64,000 nt of DNA from Halorubrum cibi (GCF_900182635.1 NZ_FXTD01000001.1:372001-436000), one strand, 5' to 3'; shown: positions 42,993-52,619, counted from the stretch's first letter. Made by a program: numbers and translations. The notes: a model not told the origin generated them from the letters alone.

Positions 42993-43806
42993 GGACGCGG
43001 CGGGCTCGGCGGGAGACCGCGGAGCGGAGGTCGGCACGGTGTTTCTCGTCGGCTCCGGGCCGGGCGACCCGGACCTCCTGACGGTGAAGGCGGCCCGCCT
43101 GATCGAGGAGGCGGACGTGGTGCTCCACGACAAGCTCCCCGGCCCGGAGATCCTCGGCGAGATCCCTGAATCGAAACGCGAGGACGTGGGAAAGCGCGCC
43201 GGCGGCGAGTGGACGCCCCAGGAGTACACGAACCGCCGCATGGTCGAACTGGCCCGCGAGGGGAAGCGAGTCGTCCGGCTCAAGGGCGGCGACCCGTTCG
43301 TCTTCGGGCGCGGCGGCGAGGAGGCCGAACACCTCGCGGAGGCGGGTATCCCCTTCGAGATCGTCCCGGGGATCACGTCCGCGATCGCCGGCCCCGCGGT
43401 CGCCGGGATCCCCGTCACCCACCGCGATCACGCCTCCTCGGTGTCGTTCGTCACCGGCCACGAGGACCCGACGAAAGAGGAGTCCGCGGTCGACTGGGAC
43501 GCGCTCGCGGACACGGGAGGCACGATCGTCGTCCTGATGGGCGTCGGCAAGCTGCCCGCCTACGCCGCCGAACTCCGCGAGGCCGGGATGGCCCCTGACA
43601 CCCCGGTCGCGCTCGTTGAGCGCGCGACGTGGCCCGACATGCGCGTCGCGACCGGCACCCTGGAGACGATCGTCGAGGTCCGTGACGACGCCGGGATCGA
43701 GCCGCCCGCGATCACCGTGATCGGAGAGGTGGCCGCGACCCGCGAGCGCGTGATCGCGTTCCTGCGGAACGCCGACGGGGGCGACACCGGAGGTGACGGC
43801 GCGTGA
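42985..43806 (+). CDS. cobA: Uroporphyrinogen-III C-methyltransferase
   Basis: A 273-aa SAM-dependent enzyme making precorrin-2. Family features: VFLVGSGPGDPDLLTVKAARLIEEADVVLHDKL (about 14-46), VVRLKGGDPFVFGRGGEEAEHL and GITSAIAGPAVAGIPVTHR. It lacks the CysG oxidase part. The middle position between hemC and hemD, with overlaps on both sides, points to siroheme and cobalamin synthesis from a shared supply of uroporphyrinogen III. Confidence 0.95.
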   Translation: MPEDAAGSAGDRGAEVGTVFLVGSGPGDPDLLTVKAARLIEEADVVLHDKLPGPEILGEIPESKREDVGKRAGGEWTPQEYTNRRMVELAREGKRVVRLKGGDPFVFGRGGEEAEHLAEAGIPFEIVPGITSAIAGPAVAGIPVTHRDHASSVSFVTGHEDPTKEESAVDWDALADTGGTIVVLMGVGKLPAYAAELREAGMAPDTPVALVERATWPDMRVATGTLETIVEVRDDAGIEPPAITVIGEVAATRERVIAFLRNADGGDTGGDGA

Positions 43807-44666
43807 GCGACGGCGCCGACCGCGCCAGCGGCGACGCCTCCCGCGCGAACGACGACGGCGGTGACGACGACCTCCGCGCGGGCGACGATGACGGCCCGCG
43901 CGTCGCCGTCTTCCGCCCGGACGACGAGCGGATCGACGAGGCGGTCGACCTCCTCGCGTCGCTCGGGGCGCGTCCCGTTCCGGACCCGATGCTCGCGGTC
44001 GAACCGACGGACGCGGTCCCGGGAGATGACGCCGCGTTCGTCGTGCTCACGAGCAAGACGGGCGTCGAGCTCGCCGCGTCGGCGGGGTGGACCCCCGGCG
44101 ACGCGCTCCTCGTCGCCATCGGACCGTCGACGGCTGCCGCGGCCCGTGAGGCCGGCTGGACCGTCGATCTCGTTCCCGAGGAATACACCTCCGCGGGGCT
44201 CGTGGCGGCGCTTCGCGACCGGGTCGACGGCGTGCGGATCGAGGTCGCGCGCTCGGATCACGGGAGCGACGTGCTCCTCGCCGGGCTCCGAGACGCGGGC
44301 GCGACCGTCACCGAGACGGTCCTCTACCGGCTGACGCGGCCGGTCGACGCGGGTGAATCCGCTGAACTCGCCGCCGCCGGCGACCTCGACGCGCTCGCGT
44401 TCACCTCCTCGCTCACGGTCGAGCACTTCCTCGCAGCTGCCGCCGACCGAGGGATCCGGGAGGCGGCGCTGGCCGGGGCGAACGCCGCGCTCGTCGCCGC
44501 GATCGGCCCGCCGACCGCCGAAACGGCGACCGAGCTCGGGCTCGACGTCGACGTGGTTCCCGACGCGGCCGACTTCGAGGCGCTCGCCGAGGACGTCGTC
44601 GAGGCGGTCGAGAACCGATCGAACGGACGCGGCGCCCCCGGAGCAGCCGAGGACGGAGACGACTGA
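43803..44666 (+). CDS. hemD: Uroporphyrinogen-III synthase
   Basis: A 287-aa enzyme that closes and inverts ring D of hydroxymethylbilane. HemD is weakly conserved; the support is RVAVFRPDDERIDEAVDLLASLGARPVPDPML, FVVLTSKTGVELAA, VAIGPSTAAAAREAGWTVDLVPEEYTSAGLVAAL and LDALAFTSSLTVEHFL, plus position after hemC and cobA. A GTG start overlaps the cobA stop by four bases. An acidic 30-residue N-terminal extension is present. Confidence 0.88.
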   Translation: MSDGADRASGDASRANDDGGDDDLRAGDDDGPRVAVFRPDDERIDEAVDLLASLGARPVPDPMLAVEPTDAVPGDDAAFVVLTSKTGVELAASAGWTPGDALLVAIGPSTAAAAREAGWTVDLVPEEYTSAGLVAALRDRVDGVRIEVARSDHGSDVLLAGLRDAGATVTETVLYRLTRPVDAGESAELAAAGDLDALAFTSSLTVEHFLAAAADRGIREAALAGANAALVAAIGPPTAETATELGLDVDVVPDAADFEALAEDVVEAVENRSNGRGAPGAAEDGDD

Positions 44667-44850
44667 TCGGCGGGCGCCTCGAAGCGTGCGACGCGCCGGA
44701 CGCCGAACCGTCGATCTCGAGAGCCGAGAACCGGAGGTCGTCTCCAATCGACTTTGTGTATTCACCGACAGCCGCGAACCGACGGATCGACTCTCTTACG
44801 CCGCGATCGCGTTCTCTGTCGATATCAATTCTGATACTTTCATACGAGCG

Positions 44851-44857
44851 TTTATTT
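44851..44857 (+). promoter_or_regulatory. TATA box of the STAS-like gene
   Basis: TTTATTT, within a strongly A/T-rich stretch (44815-44865), is centred about 26 nt before the ATG at 44881, so the transcript is probably leaderless. Confidence 0.6.
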
Positions 44858-44880
44858 CGATCGAACTGATAGCCGGTGAC

Positions 44881-45282
44881 ATGGAACCGGGCGAACGATG
44901 GTCGATGCGGGTCGACGATGGCGTTCTCGTCGTCGAGTTTCCACACGGAACGGGGATCAGCCCCGCGGCCGGCGAGGCGCTCCTCGATCGGTGGCGGAAC
45001 CTCATCGCCGACCGCGACGTCGACGCCGTCGTGATCGCCGTGCGGACGAGTCGGCCGTGCTCGGACGCGGGTCGGCGGGTGCTCCGCGAATCCGCGCAGA
45101 TCGCGGTCGCCCGCGGCATCGACCGCTTCGCCGTCGTCGGGGAGCGATCGAAACGGCGGTACCTCCAGCGGACGATCGCCATCGAGGACATCGCGGTCGA
45201 GGCGTTCAACGACCCCGCGACCGCGATCCGGTGGGCGCAGTCGTCGCCCGACTCGCCGACCTCGCTCAGATCATCTCCGTAA
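44881..45282 (+). CDS. STAS/SpoIIAA-like protein, 133 aa
   Basis: A soluble protein whose order of strands and helices resembles a STAS-like domain: WSMRVDDGVLVVEFPHG, LLDRWRNLIADRDVDAVVIAVRTS, a helix RRVLRESAQIAVARGIDRFAVVGERSKRRYL and AIEDIAVEAFNDPATAIRWAQ. No phosphorylatable Ser is obvious in the usual place, so antisigma-type control cannot be claimed. It has its own strong promoter. The function in haloarchaea is unknown. Confidence 0.6.
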   Translation: MEPGERWSMRVDDGVLVVEFPHGTGISPAAGEALLDRWRNLIADRDVDAVVIAVRTSRPCSDAGRRVLRESAQIAVARGIDRFAVVGERSKRRYLQRTIAIEDIAVEAFNDPATAIRWAQSSPDSPTSLRSSP

Positions 45283-45339
45283 GCCTCGAGCGTTCTCTCC
45301 GCCGCCTTCCCGTGCCCTCGCCGGCCTGAGCGACCGGAC

Positions 45340-46329
45340 TCAATCGGCGGTCGCCGACTCGGCCCCCGACGCAGCGTCCGCGGGCGGGTTCGCCGAGAAG
45401 TAGCTCGCCAGCGCCGGCCCCGAGACGTTGTGCCAGACCGAGAACAGCGCCGGGATCAGCGCCGCCTCCGGGCTGAAAAAGGACGTCGCGAGCGCGACCG
45501 CGAGCCCGCTGTTCTGAAGCCCGACCTCGAACGCGCAGGCGCGGGCGCGGTCCTCGGACATCGAGGTCAGCTTCCCGATCCCGTACCCGGAGCCGAGCCC
45601 GACCGCGTTGTGGATCACGACGGCCGCGAACGCCAGTGCCGCGGCTGTCAGGATGTTCTCGACGTTGAGGCCGACGACGGCGGCGACGATAGCGACGATA
45701 GCCGCGACGCTCACCGCCGGGAACACGTCGAGACCGACCTCGGCCACGCGCGGGGCCCGCCGGTCGAGGACGTACCGGATCGCGAACCCGAGCACGACCG
45801 GGATCAAGACGATCTGGACGATCGTGACGAACATCTCCATGAACGTCACCTGAAGGCTCTCGCCGAGGATGAACACGACCCATGCGGGCATGACGACCGG
45901 CGCGGCGAGCGTCGTGACGGTCGTGATCGCCACCGAGAGCGCCACGTCGCCCTTCCCGAGGTACGTCATCACGTTCGAGGCGGTGCCGCCGGGCGCGGCC
46001 CCGACTAAGATCAGCCCCACTGCGAGCGCGTCCGGGAGGTCGAAGGCGGCGACGAGTCCCCACGCCGCGAGCGGCATCACGAGCCACTGGGCGACCGCGC
46101 CGATCGCCACGTCGCGGGGGCGCTCGACGAGCCGTCTGAAGTCCGCGGGCTCGAGCGTGAGCCCCATCCCGAGCATGATGACCCCGAGGAGCGGCGTGAT
46201 GTACGGCGCGATCGGCGTGAACGTCCCCGGCGAGTACAGCGCCAACGCCGAGGCGACGAGCACCCAGACGACGAAGTACTTGCTCGCGACCCGGCTCGCC
46301 CGCCGGATCCCGTCGGTTCCGATGCTCAC
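45340..46329 (-). CDS. Bile acid:sodium symporter family transporter
   Basis: A 329-aa membrane protein with about 9-10 TM segments (SBF/NTCP family). Visible marks are LLGVIMLGMGLTLEPADFRRL (about residues 47-67), GLILVGAAPGGTASNVMTYLGKGDVALSVAITTVTTLAAP and RACAFEVGLQNSGLAVALA, which are the Na+-site regions. It starts with GTG. Archaeal members probably move organic anions other than bile acids. Confidence 0.9.
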   Translation of the reverse strand: MSIGTDGIRRASRVASKYFVVWVLVASALALYSPGTFTPIAPYITPLLGVIMLGMGLTLEPADFRRLVERPRDVAIGAVAQWLVMPLAAWGLVAAFDLPDALAVGLILVGAAPGGTASNVMTYLGKGDVALSVAITTVTTLAAPVVMPAWVVFILGESLQVTFMEMFVTIVQIVLIPVVLGFAIRYVLDRRAPRVAEVGLDVFPAVSVAAIVAIVAAVVGLNVENILTAAALAFAAVVIHNAVGLGSGYGIGKLTSMSEDRARACAFEVGLQNSGLAVALATSFFSPEAALIPALFSVWHNVSGPALASYFSANPPADAASGAESATAD

Positions 46330-46416
46330 GAAACGACCCTCCGTTTTCGTGTCATACTGGACGTTCGTGGGATCTGCTTTTTGACTCCGTCGCTTCCGGC
46401 GACCCGCTCGTCCGAG

Positions 46417-47733
46417 TCAGCCCTCGATCCCGGCCGCCTCGACGACCCGCTCGGCCTGGCGGGTCGCGCGCTCGCGGACCGCGTCGGCGTCGATCCCGAC
46501 GTGCTCGCCGCCGTCGTACCGAACCGTGCCGTCGACCATGGTGAAGACCACGTCGTCGCCGTGGGCGGCGTACACGAGGTGCGAGAGCGGGTCGTGGACG
46601 GGCGTCGCCCGCGTCTTCTCGGTCGTGAGCCCGATCACGTCGGCGGCGTACCCCGGCGTGAGCCGGCCGATCCGGTCGAACCCCGCGGCGCGCGCGCCGT
46701 TCTCCGTCGCCATCCGGAGGACCGTCTCCGCCGGGAGCCTGGTGGGGTCGCGGGCGTCCACCTTCCCGAGCAGGCTCGCCTGACGCATCTCCGTGAAGGG
46801 GTCGAGCGTGTTGTTACACGGCGGCCCGTCGTTGCCGAGCGCGACCGCGACCCCGCGGTCGAGGTAGTCGTGTATCGGGGCGATCCCCGAGGCGAGCTTC
46901 ATGTTCGAGGAGGGGCAGTGCGTGACGACGGTGTCCGTCTCGGCGAGCACCTCGCGCTCGCTCTCGTCGGTGTGAACGCAGTGCGCGAGCGTCACGTCCG
47001 GCCCGGTGAGCCCGACCTCGTCGAGCCAGTGGACGTTCCGTCGCCCCGTGGCGGCCTCGACCGCCTCGATCTCCTCCTCGTTCTCGCTGGCGTGGGTGTG
47101 GATCGTCACCCCGTCGTGGCGGTCGGCCAGATCGCGGCAGCCGCGCAGGCACGCCTCGCTACAGGTGACGGCGAACCGTGGCGTGACCGCGTATCGCACC
47201 CGCCCGCCGGCCGCGCCGTGGTACTTCCGTATCAGTTCCTCGCTCTCCGCGAGCGCCTCGTCGGTCTCCTCGAGCAGGCCGTCCGGCGACTCCTTGTCCA
47301 TCAGCACCTTCCCCAGTCGCCCGCGGATTCCCGTCTCGATCGCCGCCTCGAACGCCTCCGCGGCGTGGTTCACGGAGAGGTGGTCGACGACCGTCGTCGT
47401 CCCCGACTCAAGACACTCGAGGTAGCCGAGCTCGGCGGCGGCGCGCGTCGCTTCCGCGTCCATCGCCGCCTCCATCGGCAACACGGCCTCGAAGAGCCAG
47501 TCGAGCAGCGCGTCGTCGTCGGCGATGCCCCGCCCGAGCGACTGGACGGAGTGGACGTGGCCGCCGACCAGTCCGGGCGTGACGATGTCGAAGCGCCGTC
47601 GCTCGTGGTCGGGATACGTCTCGCGGAGGGTCGCCGCCTCGCCGACCGCGGCGATCGCGTCGCCCTCGATCGCGACCGCGCCGTCCTCGATGACGGTGTC
47701 GGCGTCGGCGACGACGGTTCCGGTTACCAACAT
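46417..47733 (-). CDS. Aminohydrolase, 5'-deoxyadenosine/MTA deaminase-like
   Basis: A 438-aa metal-dependent hydrolase of the AtzF/TrzA (MtaD/DadD) group. The metal site shows His59 and His61 in LVGGHVHSVQ, HTHASENEEEIE, LAHCVHTDESE and GNDGPPCNNTLD. The ATG at 47733 fits the family start (MLVTGTVVADADTVIEDGAVAI); a TTG ten codons upstream is unlikely. Such enzymes deaminate S-adenosylhomocysteine, MTA or 5'-deoxyadenosine; the exact substrate cannot be read from sequence alone. Confidence 0.85.
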   Translation of the reverse strand: MLVTGTVVADADTVIEDGAVAIEGDAIAAVGEAATLRETYPDHERRRFDIVTPGLVGGHVHSVQSLGRGIADDDALLDWLFEAVLPMEAAMDAEATRAAAELGYLECLESGTTTVVDHLSVNHAAEAFEAAIETGIRGRLGKVLMDKESPDGLLEETDEALAESEELIRKYHGAAGGRVRYAVTPRFAVTCSEACLRGCRDLADRHDGVTIHTHASENEEEIEAVEAATGRRNVHWLDEVGLTGPDVTLAHCVHTDESEREVLAETDTVVTHCPSSNMKLASGIAPIHDYLDRGVAVALGNDGPPCNNTLDPFTEMRQASLLGKVDARDPTRLPAETVLRMATENGARAAGFDRIGRLTPGYAADVIGLTTEKTRATPVHDPLSHLVYAAHGDDVVFTMVDGTVRYDGGEHVGIDADAVRERATRQAERVVEAAGIEG

Positions 47734-47864
47734 GTCCGTCCGTTCCTGGCGGGTGACGCTCAAGAGTCTTGTCCATCGGTTTCGGACGTTCCGGGTCGAT
47801 CGCGTCCGATCCGCCCCCGCCTCTTATCTATCGCGGCGTCCAATCGCCGGCGAACAGGCCGCCC

Positions 47865-50633
47865 ATGAGCGCATCCTCGGACGCGATCCGTGTCCTCCAC
47901 GTCGACGACGAGCCGGAGCTCGCGGAGGTGGTCGCGACCTTCCTCGAACGTGAGGACGACCGGATCGACGTCGAGACCGCGTCGAACGCGAGCGAGGGGT
48001 TAGAGCGCCTCGCCGACGGCGACGTCGACTGCGTGGTCTCCGACTACGACATGCCCGGCCGGAACGGCATCGAGTTCCTCGAGGCGGTCCGCGAGGAGCG
48101 CCCGGACCTCCCCTTCGTTCTCTACACGGGCAAGGGCAGCGAGGAGGTCGCGAGCGAGGCGATCGCCGCCGGCGTCACGGACTACCTCCAGAAGGAGCGC
48201 GGAACCAGCCAGTACGCCGTCCTCGCGAACCGCGTCGCCAACGCGGTCGAGCAGTACCGGACCGGCCAGCGGGCCGCCGAACTCGACCGCATCCGCACGC
48301 TCGCCAGCGACGTCAACCAGGCGATCGTGCGCGCGGACTCGCGGGCGGCGGTGGAGGCCCGCGTCTGCGAGATACTCAGCGACTCCGACCCCTACCTGTT
48401 CGCGTGGATCGGCGAGATCGACCCCGAGACGAACCGCGTCGAACCGCGAACGTCCGCGGGCACGGAGCGCGGCTACCTCGACGGGATAACCATCACTACC
48501 GACGAGCGTCCCACCGGACGGGGTCCCACGGGCACCGCGATCCGGGAACGGCGGGTCGCCGTCTCACAGGACGTCACCGAGGACCCAGAGTTTGAACCGT
48601 GGAAAGCGGAAGCCGTCGAACGCGGGTTTCGATCGGTGGCCGCCCTCCCGCTCGAGTATCGGGACACGCTGTACGGCGTGTTGACGGTCTACGCCGACCG
48701 GCCGAACGCGCTCGACGCGAACGAGCGCGACCTCCTGGCCGAACTCGGAAACGACGTCGCTCACGTCCTCCACTCCTTCGAGGTGCGGGAGAGTCTCCGC
48801 GAGGAGCGTGACTTCGTCGATCAGGCCCTCGATTCGCTCACCGACGTCTTCTACGTCGTCAACGCCGACGGGACGTTCCGCCGGTGGAATGACCACCTCA
48901 CGGCGGTCACCGGCCACACGGACGAGGCGATCGGGCGGATGCGGGCGACCGACCTCTTCCCCGAGGACGACCGGGAACGGGTCGCCGACGCACTCAACGA
49001 GGCGCTCGCCGCCGGAGAGACGACCGTCGAGTCCGCGCTTCTGACGGCGGCCGGTCACCGGGTCCCCTACGAGTTCACCGCGTCACGCCTGACCGACCTC
49101 GACGGGGATCTGATCGGGCTCATCGGGATCGGCCGGGACCTCACGGAGCGGAAGCGACGCGAGCGGCAACTCGAACGGCTCGTCGACAACCTGCCGGGGA
49201 TGATCTACCGGTGTGTGAACGAGCCCGGGTGGCCGATGGAGGACGTTCGCGGGGAAGTGACCGACCTGACGGGGTACCGTCCGAGCGAGTTGACGGACGG
49301 GACCGAGATCTACGGCGAGCGGATCATCCACCCCGACGATCGAGCGGAGGTCTGGCGTTCGATACAGGCCGCGCTCAACGAGCGGGAGTCGTTCGAGATC
49401 ACCTACCGGATCCACACCAAGGAGGGGGACCTCAAGTGGGTGTGGGAACGCGGGCGGGCGATCCGCACCGACGACGGCCGGGTGGAGGCGCTCGAGGGGT
49501 TCATCACGGACGTCACCGGACAGGAACGGTACACGCGAGTCATCGGCGCGCTACACGAGACCGCGCAGTCGGTCATGCGGGCCGACACGGCGGAGCGCGC
49601 GGCCGAGATCGCCGTAGAGGCCGTTCACGACGTCCTCGACATGCCGGCGAGCGCCATACACCTCCACGACGAGGAGGACGGGACGCTGGTGCCGGTCGCG
49701 TGGACGGACGTGACCGAGGAGATCGTCGGGGAACCCCCGGTCTTCGGCCTCGGGGAGGGACTCGCGGGAAAGGCGTTCGAGACGGGTCGGCCGCTGATCT
49801 ACGACGACATCTCGACGGTCCCCGAACGGTTCAACCCCGATACGCCCGTTCGGAGCGAGATCGTCCTCCCGATCGACGACCACGGCGTGCTCCTCATCGG
49901 GTCGACCGCTCCCGAGGCGTTCGATGACACGGACGTCTCGCTCGCCGAGACCGTCGCAGCGCACACGACGACCGCGCTCGATCGGATCGAGCACCACCGG
50001 GATCTCGAACGACAGAACGAACGGCTGTCGGAGTTCGCGAACATCGTCTCTCACGACCTGCGGAACCCGTTGAACGTGGCCTCGGGGAATCTCGAACTCT
50101 CCCGGGCGGAGTGTGACAGCGAACACCTCGACGCGGTGGCGAAGGCGCACGACCGGATCGGAGTGTTGATCGACGACCTACTCGAGTTGGCGCGCGAGGG
50201 AAACGGCGCGACCGACTCGACGCCGGTCGATCTCGCCGATCTCGTCCGGGACTGCTGGGAGAACGTGGACACCGGCGCGGCGACGCTCGACGTCGCCGCC
50301 GATCGCACGATCCGAGCCGATCGGAACCGACTCACGCAGCTCTTGGAGAACCTGATCCGGAACGGGGTCGAACACGGCGGCGACGACGTGACGATCTCGG
50401 TCGGCGATCTGGACGACGGGTTCTACCTCGCCGACGACGGCACCGGGATCCCGCCGGACGAGCGCGATCGGGTCTTCGAGTCCGGCTACTCGACGCGCGC
50501 GGACGGAACCGGGTTCGGCCTCGCGATCGTCGAGGAGGTCGTCGACGCACACGGCTGGGACGTGCGGGTGACCGAGAGCGAGACCGGCGGGGCGCGCTTC
50601 GAGATCACCGGTCTCGAACTCGACGCGGCGTAG
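47865..50633 (+). CDS. Hybrid sensor kinase REC-GAF-PAS-PAS-GAF-HisKA-HATPase
   Basis: A 922-aa cytosolic signalling protein. A receiver domain (residues 8-120) has phosphoacceptor Asp60 (CVVSDYDMPG). GAF covers about 150-295, PAS about 305-430 (DVFYVVNADGTFRRWNDHLTAVTGH), a second PAS about 437-560 (GMIYRCVNEPGWPMEDVRGEVTDLTGY) and a second GAF about 565-710. His730 is the kinase histidine in FANIVSHDLRNPLN; the ATPase has NLIRNGVEHGG and ADDGTGIPPDERDR and ends with ADGTGFGLAIVEEVVDAHGW. No TM segments. The input signal is unknown. Confidence 0.93.
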   Translation: MSASSDAIRVLHVDDEPELAEVVATFLEREDDRIDVETASNASEGLERLADGDVDCVVSDYDMPGRNGIEFLEAVREERPDLPFVLYTGKGSEEVASEAIAAGVTDYLQKERGTSQYAVLANRVANAVEQYRTGQRAAELDRIRTLASDVNQAIVRADSRAAVEARVCEILSDSDPYLFAWIGEIDPETNRVEPRTSAGTERGYLDGITITTDERPTGRGPTGTAIRERRVAVSQDVTEDPEFEPWKAEAVERGFRSVAALPLEYRDTLYGVLTVYADRPNALDANERDLLAELGNDVAHVLHSFEVRESLREERDFVDQALDSLTDVFYVVNADGTFRRWNDHLTAVTGHTDEAIGRMRATDLFPEDDRERVADALNEALAAGETTVESALLTAAGHRVPYEFTASRLTDLDGDLIGLIGIGRDLTERKRRERQLERLVDNLPGMIYRCVNEPGWPMEDVRGEVTDLTGYRPSELTDGTEIYGERIIHPDDRAEVWRSIQAALNERESFEITYRIHTKEGDLKWVWERGRAIRTDDGRVEALEGFITDVTGQERYTRVIGALHETAQSVMRADTAERAAEIAVEAVHDVLDMPASAIHLHDEEDGTLVPVAWTDVTEEIVGEPPVFGLGEGLAGKAFETGRPLIYDDISTVPERFNPDTPVRSEIVLPIDDHGVLLIGSTAPEAFDDTDVSLAETVAAHTTTALDRIEHHRDLERQNERLSEFANIVSHDLRNPLNVASGNLELSRAECDSEHLDAVAKAHDRIGVLIDDLLELAREGNGATDSTPVDLADLVRDCWENVDTGAATLDVAADRTIRADRNRLTQLLENLIRNGVEHGGDDVTISVGDLDDGFYLADDGTGIPPDERDRVFESGYSTRADGTGFGLAIVEEVVDAHGWDVRVTESETGGARFEITGLELDAA

Positions 50634-50723
50634 CTCTCCGAGTCCCGTCCCGATCCCCGTCGGGAGGCGATCCGATCCGGCTCCGATCCCCCGCGGGACG
50701 CTTCCGAGCCGCCCCGTCGAATT

Positions 50724-51167
50724 TCACGGGGACGCGGAGTCCGACTCCAGCGCCGTCTCGATCTCCGTCATCCCTTCTTCTCGTCCTCGAGATCCGTCTC
50801 GATCGACCGTTCCCTCGAGCTCCTCGGTCTCGAGGAGTCGGTCGAGCCGGCGCTCGAACTCCTCCTCACCGATCTCGCCGGTCGCGTACCGCCGCCGGAG
50901 CGTCGCGACCGGGTTAGCGGCGTGACTCTCCGATCGCCCGGCGTCCGCGCTCGCCGCCGTCTCCGTCGTCGCGTCCGCGGGCTCGACGAGCGGGAAGTCC
51001 TCGCCGAGGACCGCCACGAGCGGGAGCAGGATCAGGAAGCCGACCACGAACGTCGCGGGGACGAGCACGCCGAGCTCGAGGACCGTGAAGAGCGAGGTCA
51101 GGCCGAACGAGAGCACCGCGATCAGTCCCATAAGTCGCTTCTTCTCGAGCGTGGGGAGGGCGGCCAT
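50724..51167 (-). CDS. SHOCT domain membrane protein
   Basis: A 147-aa protein. Two TM segments lie at about residues 13-32 and 35-56 (LIAVLSFGLTSLFTVLE, LVPATFVVGFLILLPLVAVL). After an Ala/Thr/Glu linker comes a SHOCT motif: TLRRRYATGEIGEEEFERRLDRLLETEE (about 88-115). An acidic tail follows. ATG at 51167 is preferred to an upstream TTG. Same layout as the protein at 26994-27389, with little identity outside the SHOCT motif. Function unknown. Confidence 0.8.
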   Translation of the reverse strand: MAALPTLEKKRLMGLIAVLSFGLTSLFTVLELGVLVPATFVVGFLILLPLVAVLGEDFPLVEPADATTETAASADAGRSESHAANPVATLRRRYATGEIGEEEFERRLDRLLETEELEGTVDRDGSRGREEGMTEIETALESDSASP

Positions 51168-51313
51168 GGCTGGACATAGCTCGGCCAATTGAAAAAAGCG
51201 TGTCGCCGTCGGTCTCCGACCGTCTCCGGACCGTCACACGTCGTCGACGCACCATCGACGCGCCACCGAGCGCCATCGACGGCTATTCCCGTCGTCCCCG
51301 CGCAGCGATCCCC

Positions 51314-51985
51314 ATGTTGCGGTACGTGACGACGAACCCGGGCAAGGTCCGCGAGGCGGAGAGCTACCTGGCGGACGGCTCGGTCAGCCAGCTGGACTTC
51401 GATTACGCGGAGATACAGGCCGCCGAGCTCGCGCCGATCGCGGCGCGCGGCGCGCGTGAGGCGTACCGGGAGGCGGGCGGGCCCGTCCTCGTCGACGACG
51501 CGGGGCTGTTCGTCGAGACGCTTGACGGCTTCCCCGGCCCCTACTCCTCGTACGTGGAGGACACCCTCGGGATCGACCGCGTCTGGGAGATCGCCCGCGA
51601 CCTCGAGGACCGCCGGGCCGCGTTCCGGTGTACCCTCGCGTACTGCGACGGCGCGGGGTTCGCCGCCAGCCCGGACCCGGTCGACCGGGGCGACCGCGTC
51701 GCCGCCGCGGCCGCGGGACCCGACGATGCGGGGTCGGATGGGACTCCCGGGCCCGACGGAACCGGCTCCGAGACCGAACGCGCCGAGCCGCTCCCCGTCA
51801 AGCTCTTCGAGGGGTACGTGCCCGGCCGGATCGTCGCCCCGCGCGGCGACGGCGGGTTCGGCTACGACCCGATCTTCGAACACGACGGCGAGACGTTCGC
51901 GGAGATGGACACCGAGCGGAAGAACGCGGTCTCACACCGCGGCCGGGCGCTGGAGAAGTTCGCGGAGTGGTACGCGGACCGCTGA
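51314..51985 (+). CDS. rdgB: XTP/dITP diphosphatase (RdgB/HAM1 family)
   Basis: A 223-aa nucleotide sanitiser that removes dITP and XTP. Marks are TTNPGKVREAESYL (residues 6-19), VLVDDAGLFVETLDGFPGPYSSYV, GGFGYDPIFEHDGETFAEM and KNAVSHRGRALEKF. An acidic Gly/Asp/Thr insertion occurs at about residues 128-158, a haloarchaeal addition in the middle of the domain. It is divergent from the SHOCT gene. Confidence 0.93.
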   Translation: MLRYVTTNPGKVREAESYLADGSVSQLDFDYAEIQAAELAPIAARGAREAYREAGGPVLVDDAGLFVETLDGFPGPYSSYVEDTLGIDRVWEIARDLEDRRAAFRCTLAYCDGAGFAASPDPVDRGDRVAAAAAGPDDAGSDGTPGPDGTGSETERAEPLPVKLFEGYVPGRIVAPRGDGGFGYDPIFEHDGETFAEMDTERKNAVSHRGRALEKFAEWYADR

Positions 51986-52007
51986 CGCGACGCGCGGTCG
52001 ATCCGAC

Positions 52008-52619
52008 TCACCACTCCCGCGCGTCCCGGTCCGGGCCGGGATACTCGCCGCCGACGACCTCGGGATAGAGCCGCTCGGGCGAGAACACGCTCGCGAACGC
52101 GCGCGGCTCTCGCACGCTCACGGGGAACCGACTCGTGAGTCCCGCGGCCGCGACCGCGCTTGTCAGCGCCGGATCGAGGCTGATGACCTGCATCGCGCCG
52201 CCGCGGTACGCCGACGCTAACGCCGGGTGGTCGCCCGCGGGATGGGTCGCGGGCTCGCGCCACGCCGACACGTGCTCGCGCCAGTCGCGGGCGAGTTCCG
52301 GGTCGGCGAGCGACGCCACGACCGCCTCGGCGTCTGCGAGGAGGGCGTCGCTGGCGACGAGCGTCGTCCAGGCGTGTCCCCTGAGGCGATCGAGCGCGTC
52401 GCGGGCGGGCCCGCCGACGAGGAGATCCGCCGCCAACACGTCAGCGTCGGCGACGACCCTGGCGGGGCTCGGGTCGGGTCGGGCGTCGGTGCCGGCGTCG
52501 CTCATGTCTTCGTCCCCCTCCGTGTCCCGTTCCGCGCGCCGCTCCGCGAGCATCCGCGAGATCGCCTCCTCGTCGACGTCGTAGTCGGTCGCGCGCTTGA
52601 ACAGGTCGCCGAAGGTCAT
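52008..52619 (-). CDS. PIN-like hypothetical protein (DUF7384-like)
   Basis: A 203-aa soluble protein. Residues 1-52 are a charged helical N-terminus (MTFGDLFKRATDYDVDEEAI). From residue 55 a PIN-like pattern appears: VVADADVLAADLLVG with Asp58 and Asp60, a helical middle (ASDALLADAEAVVASLADPELARDW) and AMQVISLDPAL near residue 150 in place of the usual ITGD strand. PIN domains are often RNases; whether this one keeps a full active site is unclear. It converges on rdgB with 22 nt between stops. Confidence 0.65.
   Translation of the reverse strand: MTFGDLFKRATDYDVDEEAISRMLAERRAERDTEGDEDMSDAGTDARPDPSPARVVADADVLAADLLVGGPARDALDRLRGHAWTTLVASDALLADAEAVVASLADPELARDWREHVSAWREPATHPAGDHPALASAYRGGAMQVISLDPALTSAVAAAGLTSRFPVSVREPRAFASVFSPERLYPEVVGGEYPGPDRDAREW

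Noticed and set aside
47734-47763. TTG start ten codons upstream for the aminohydrolase
   Set aside because: The ATG at 47733 gives the normal N-terminus of the family, and the extra residues resemble none of it.
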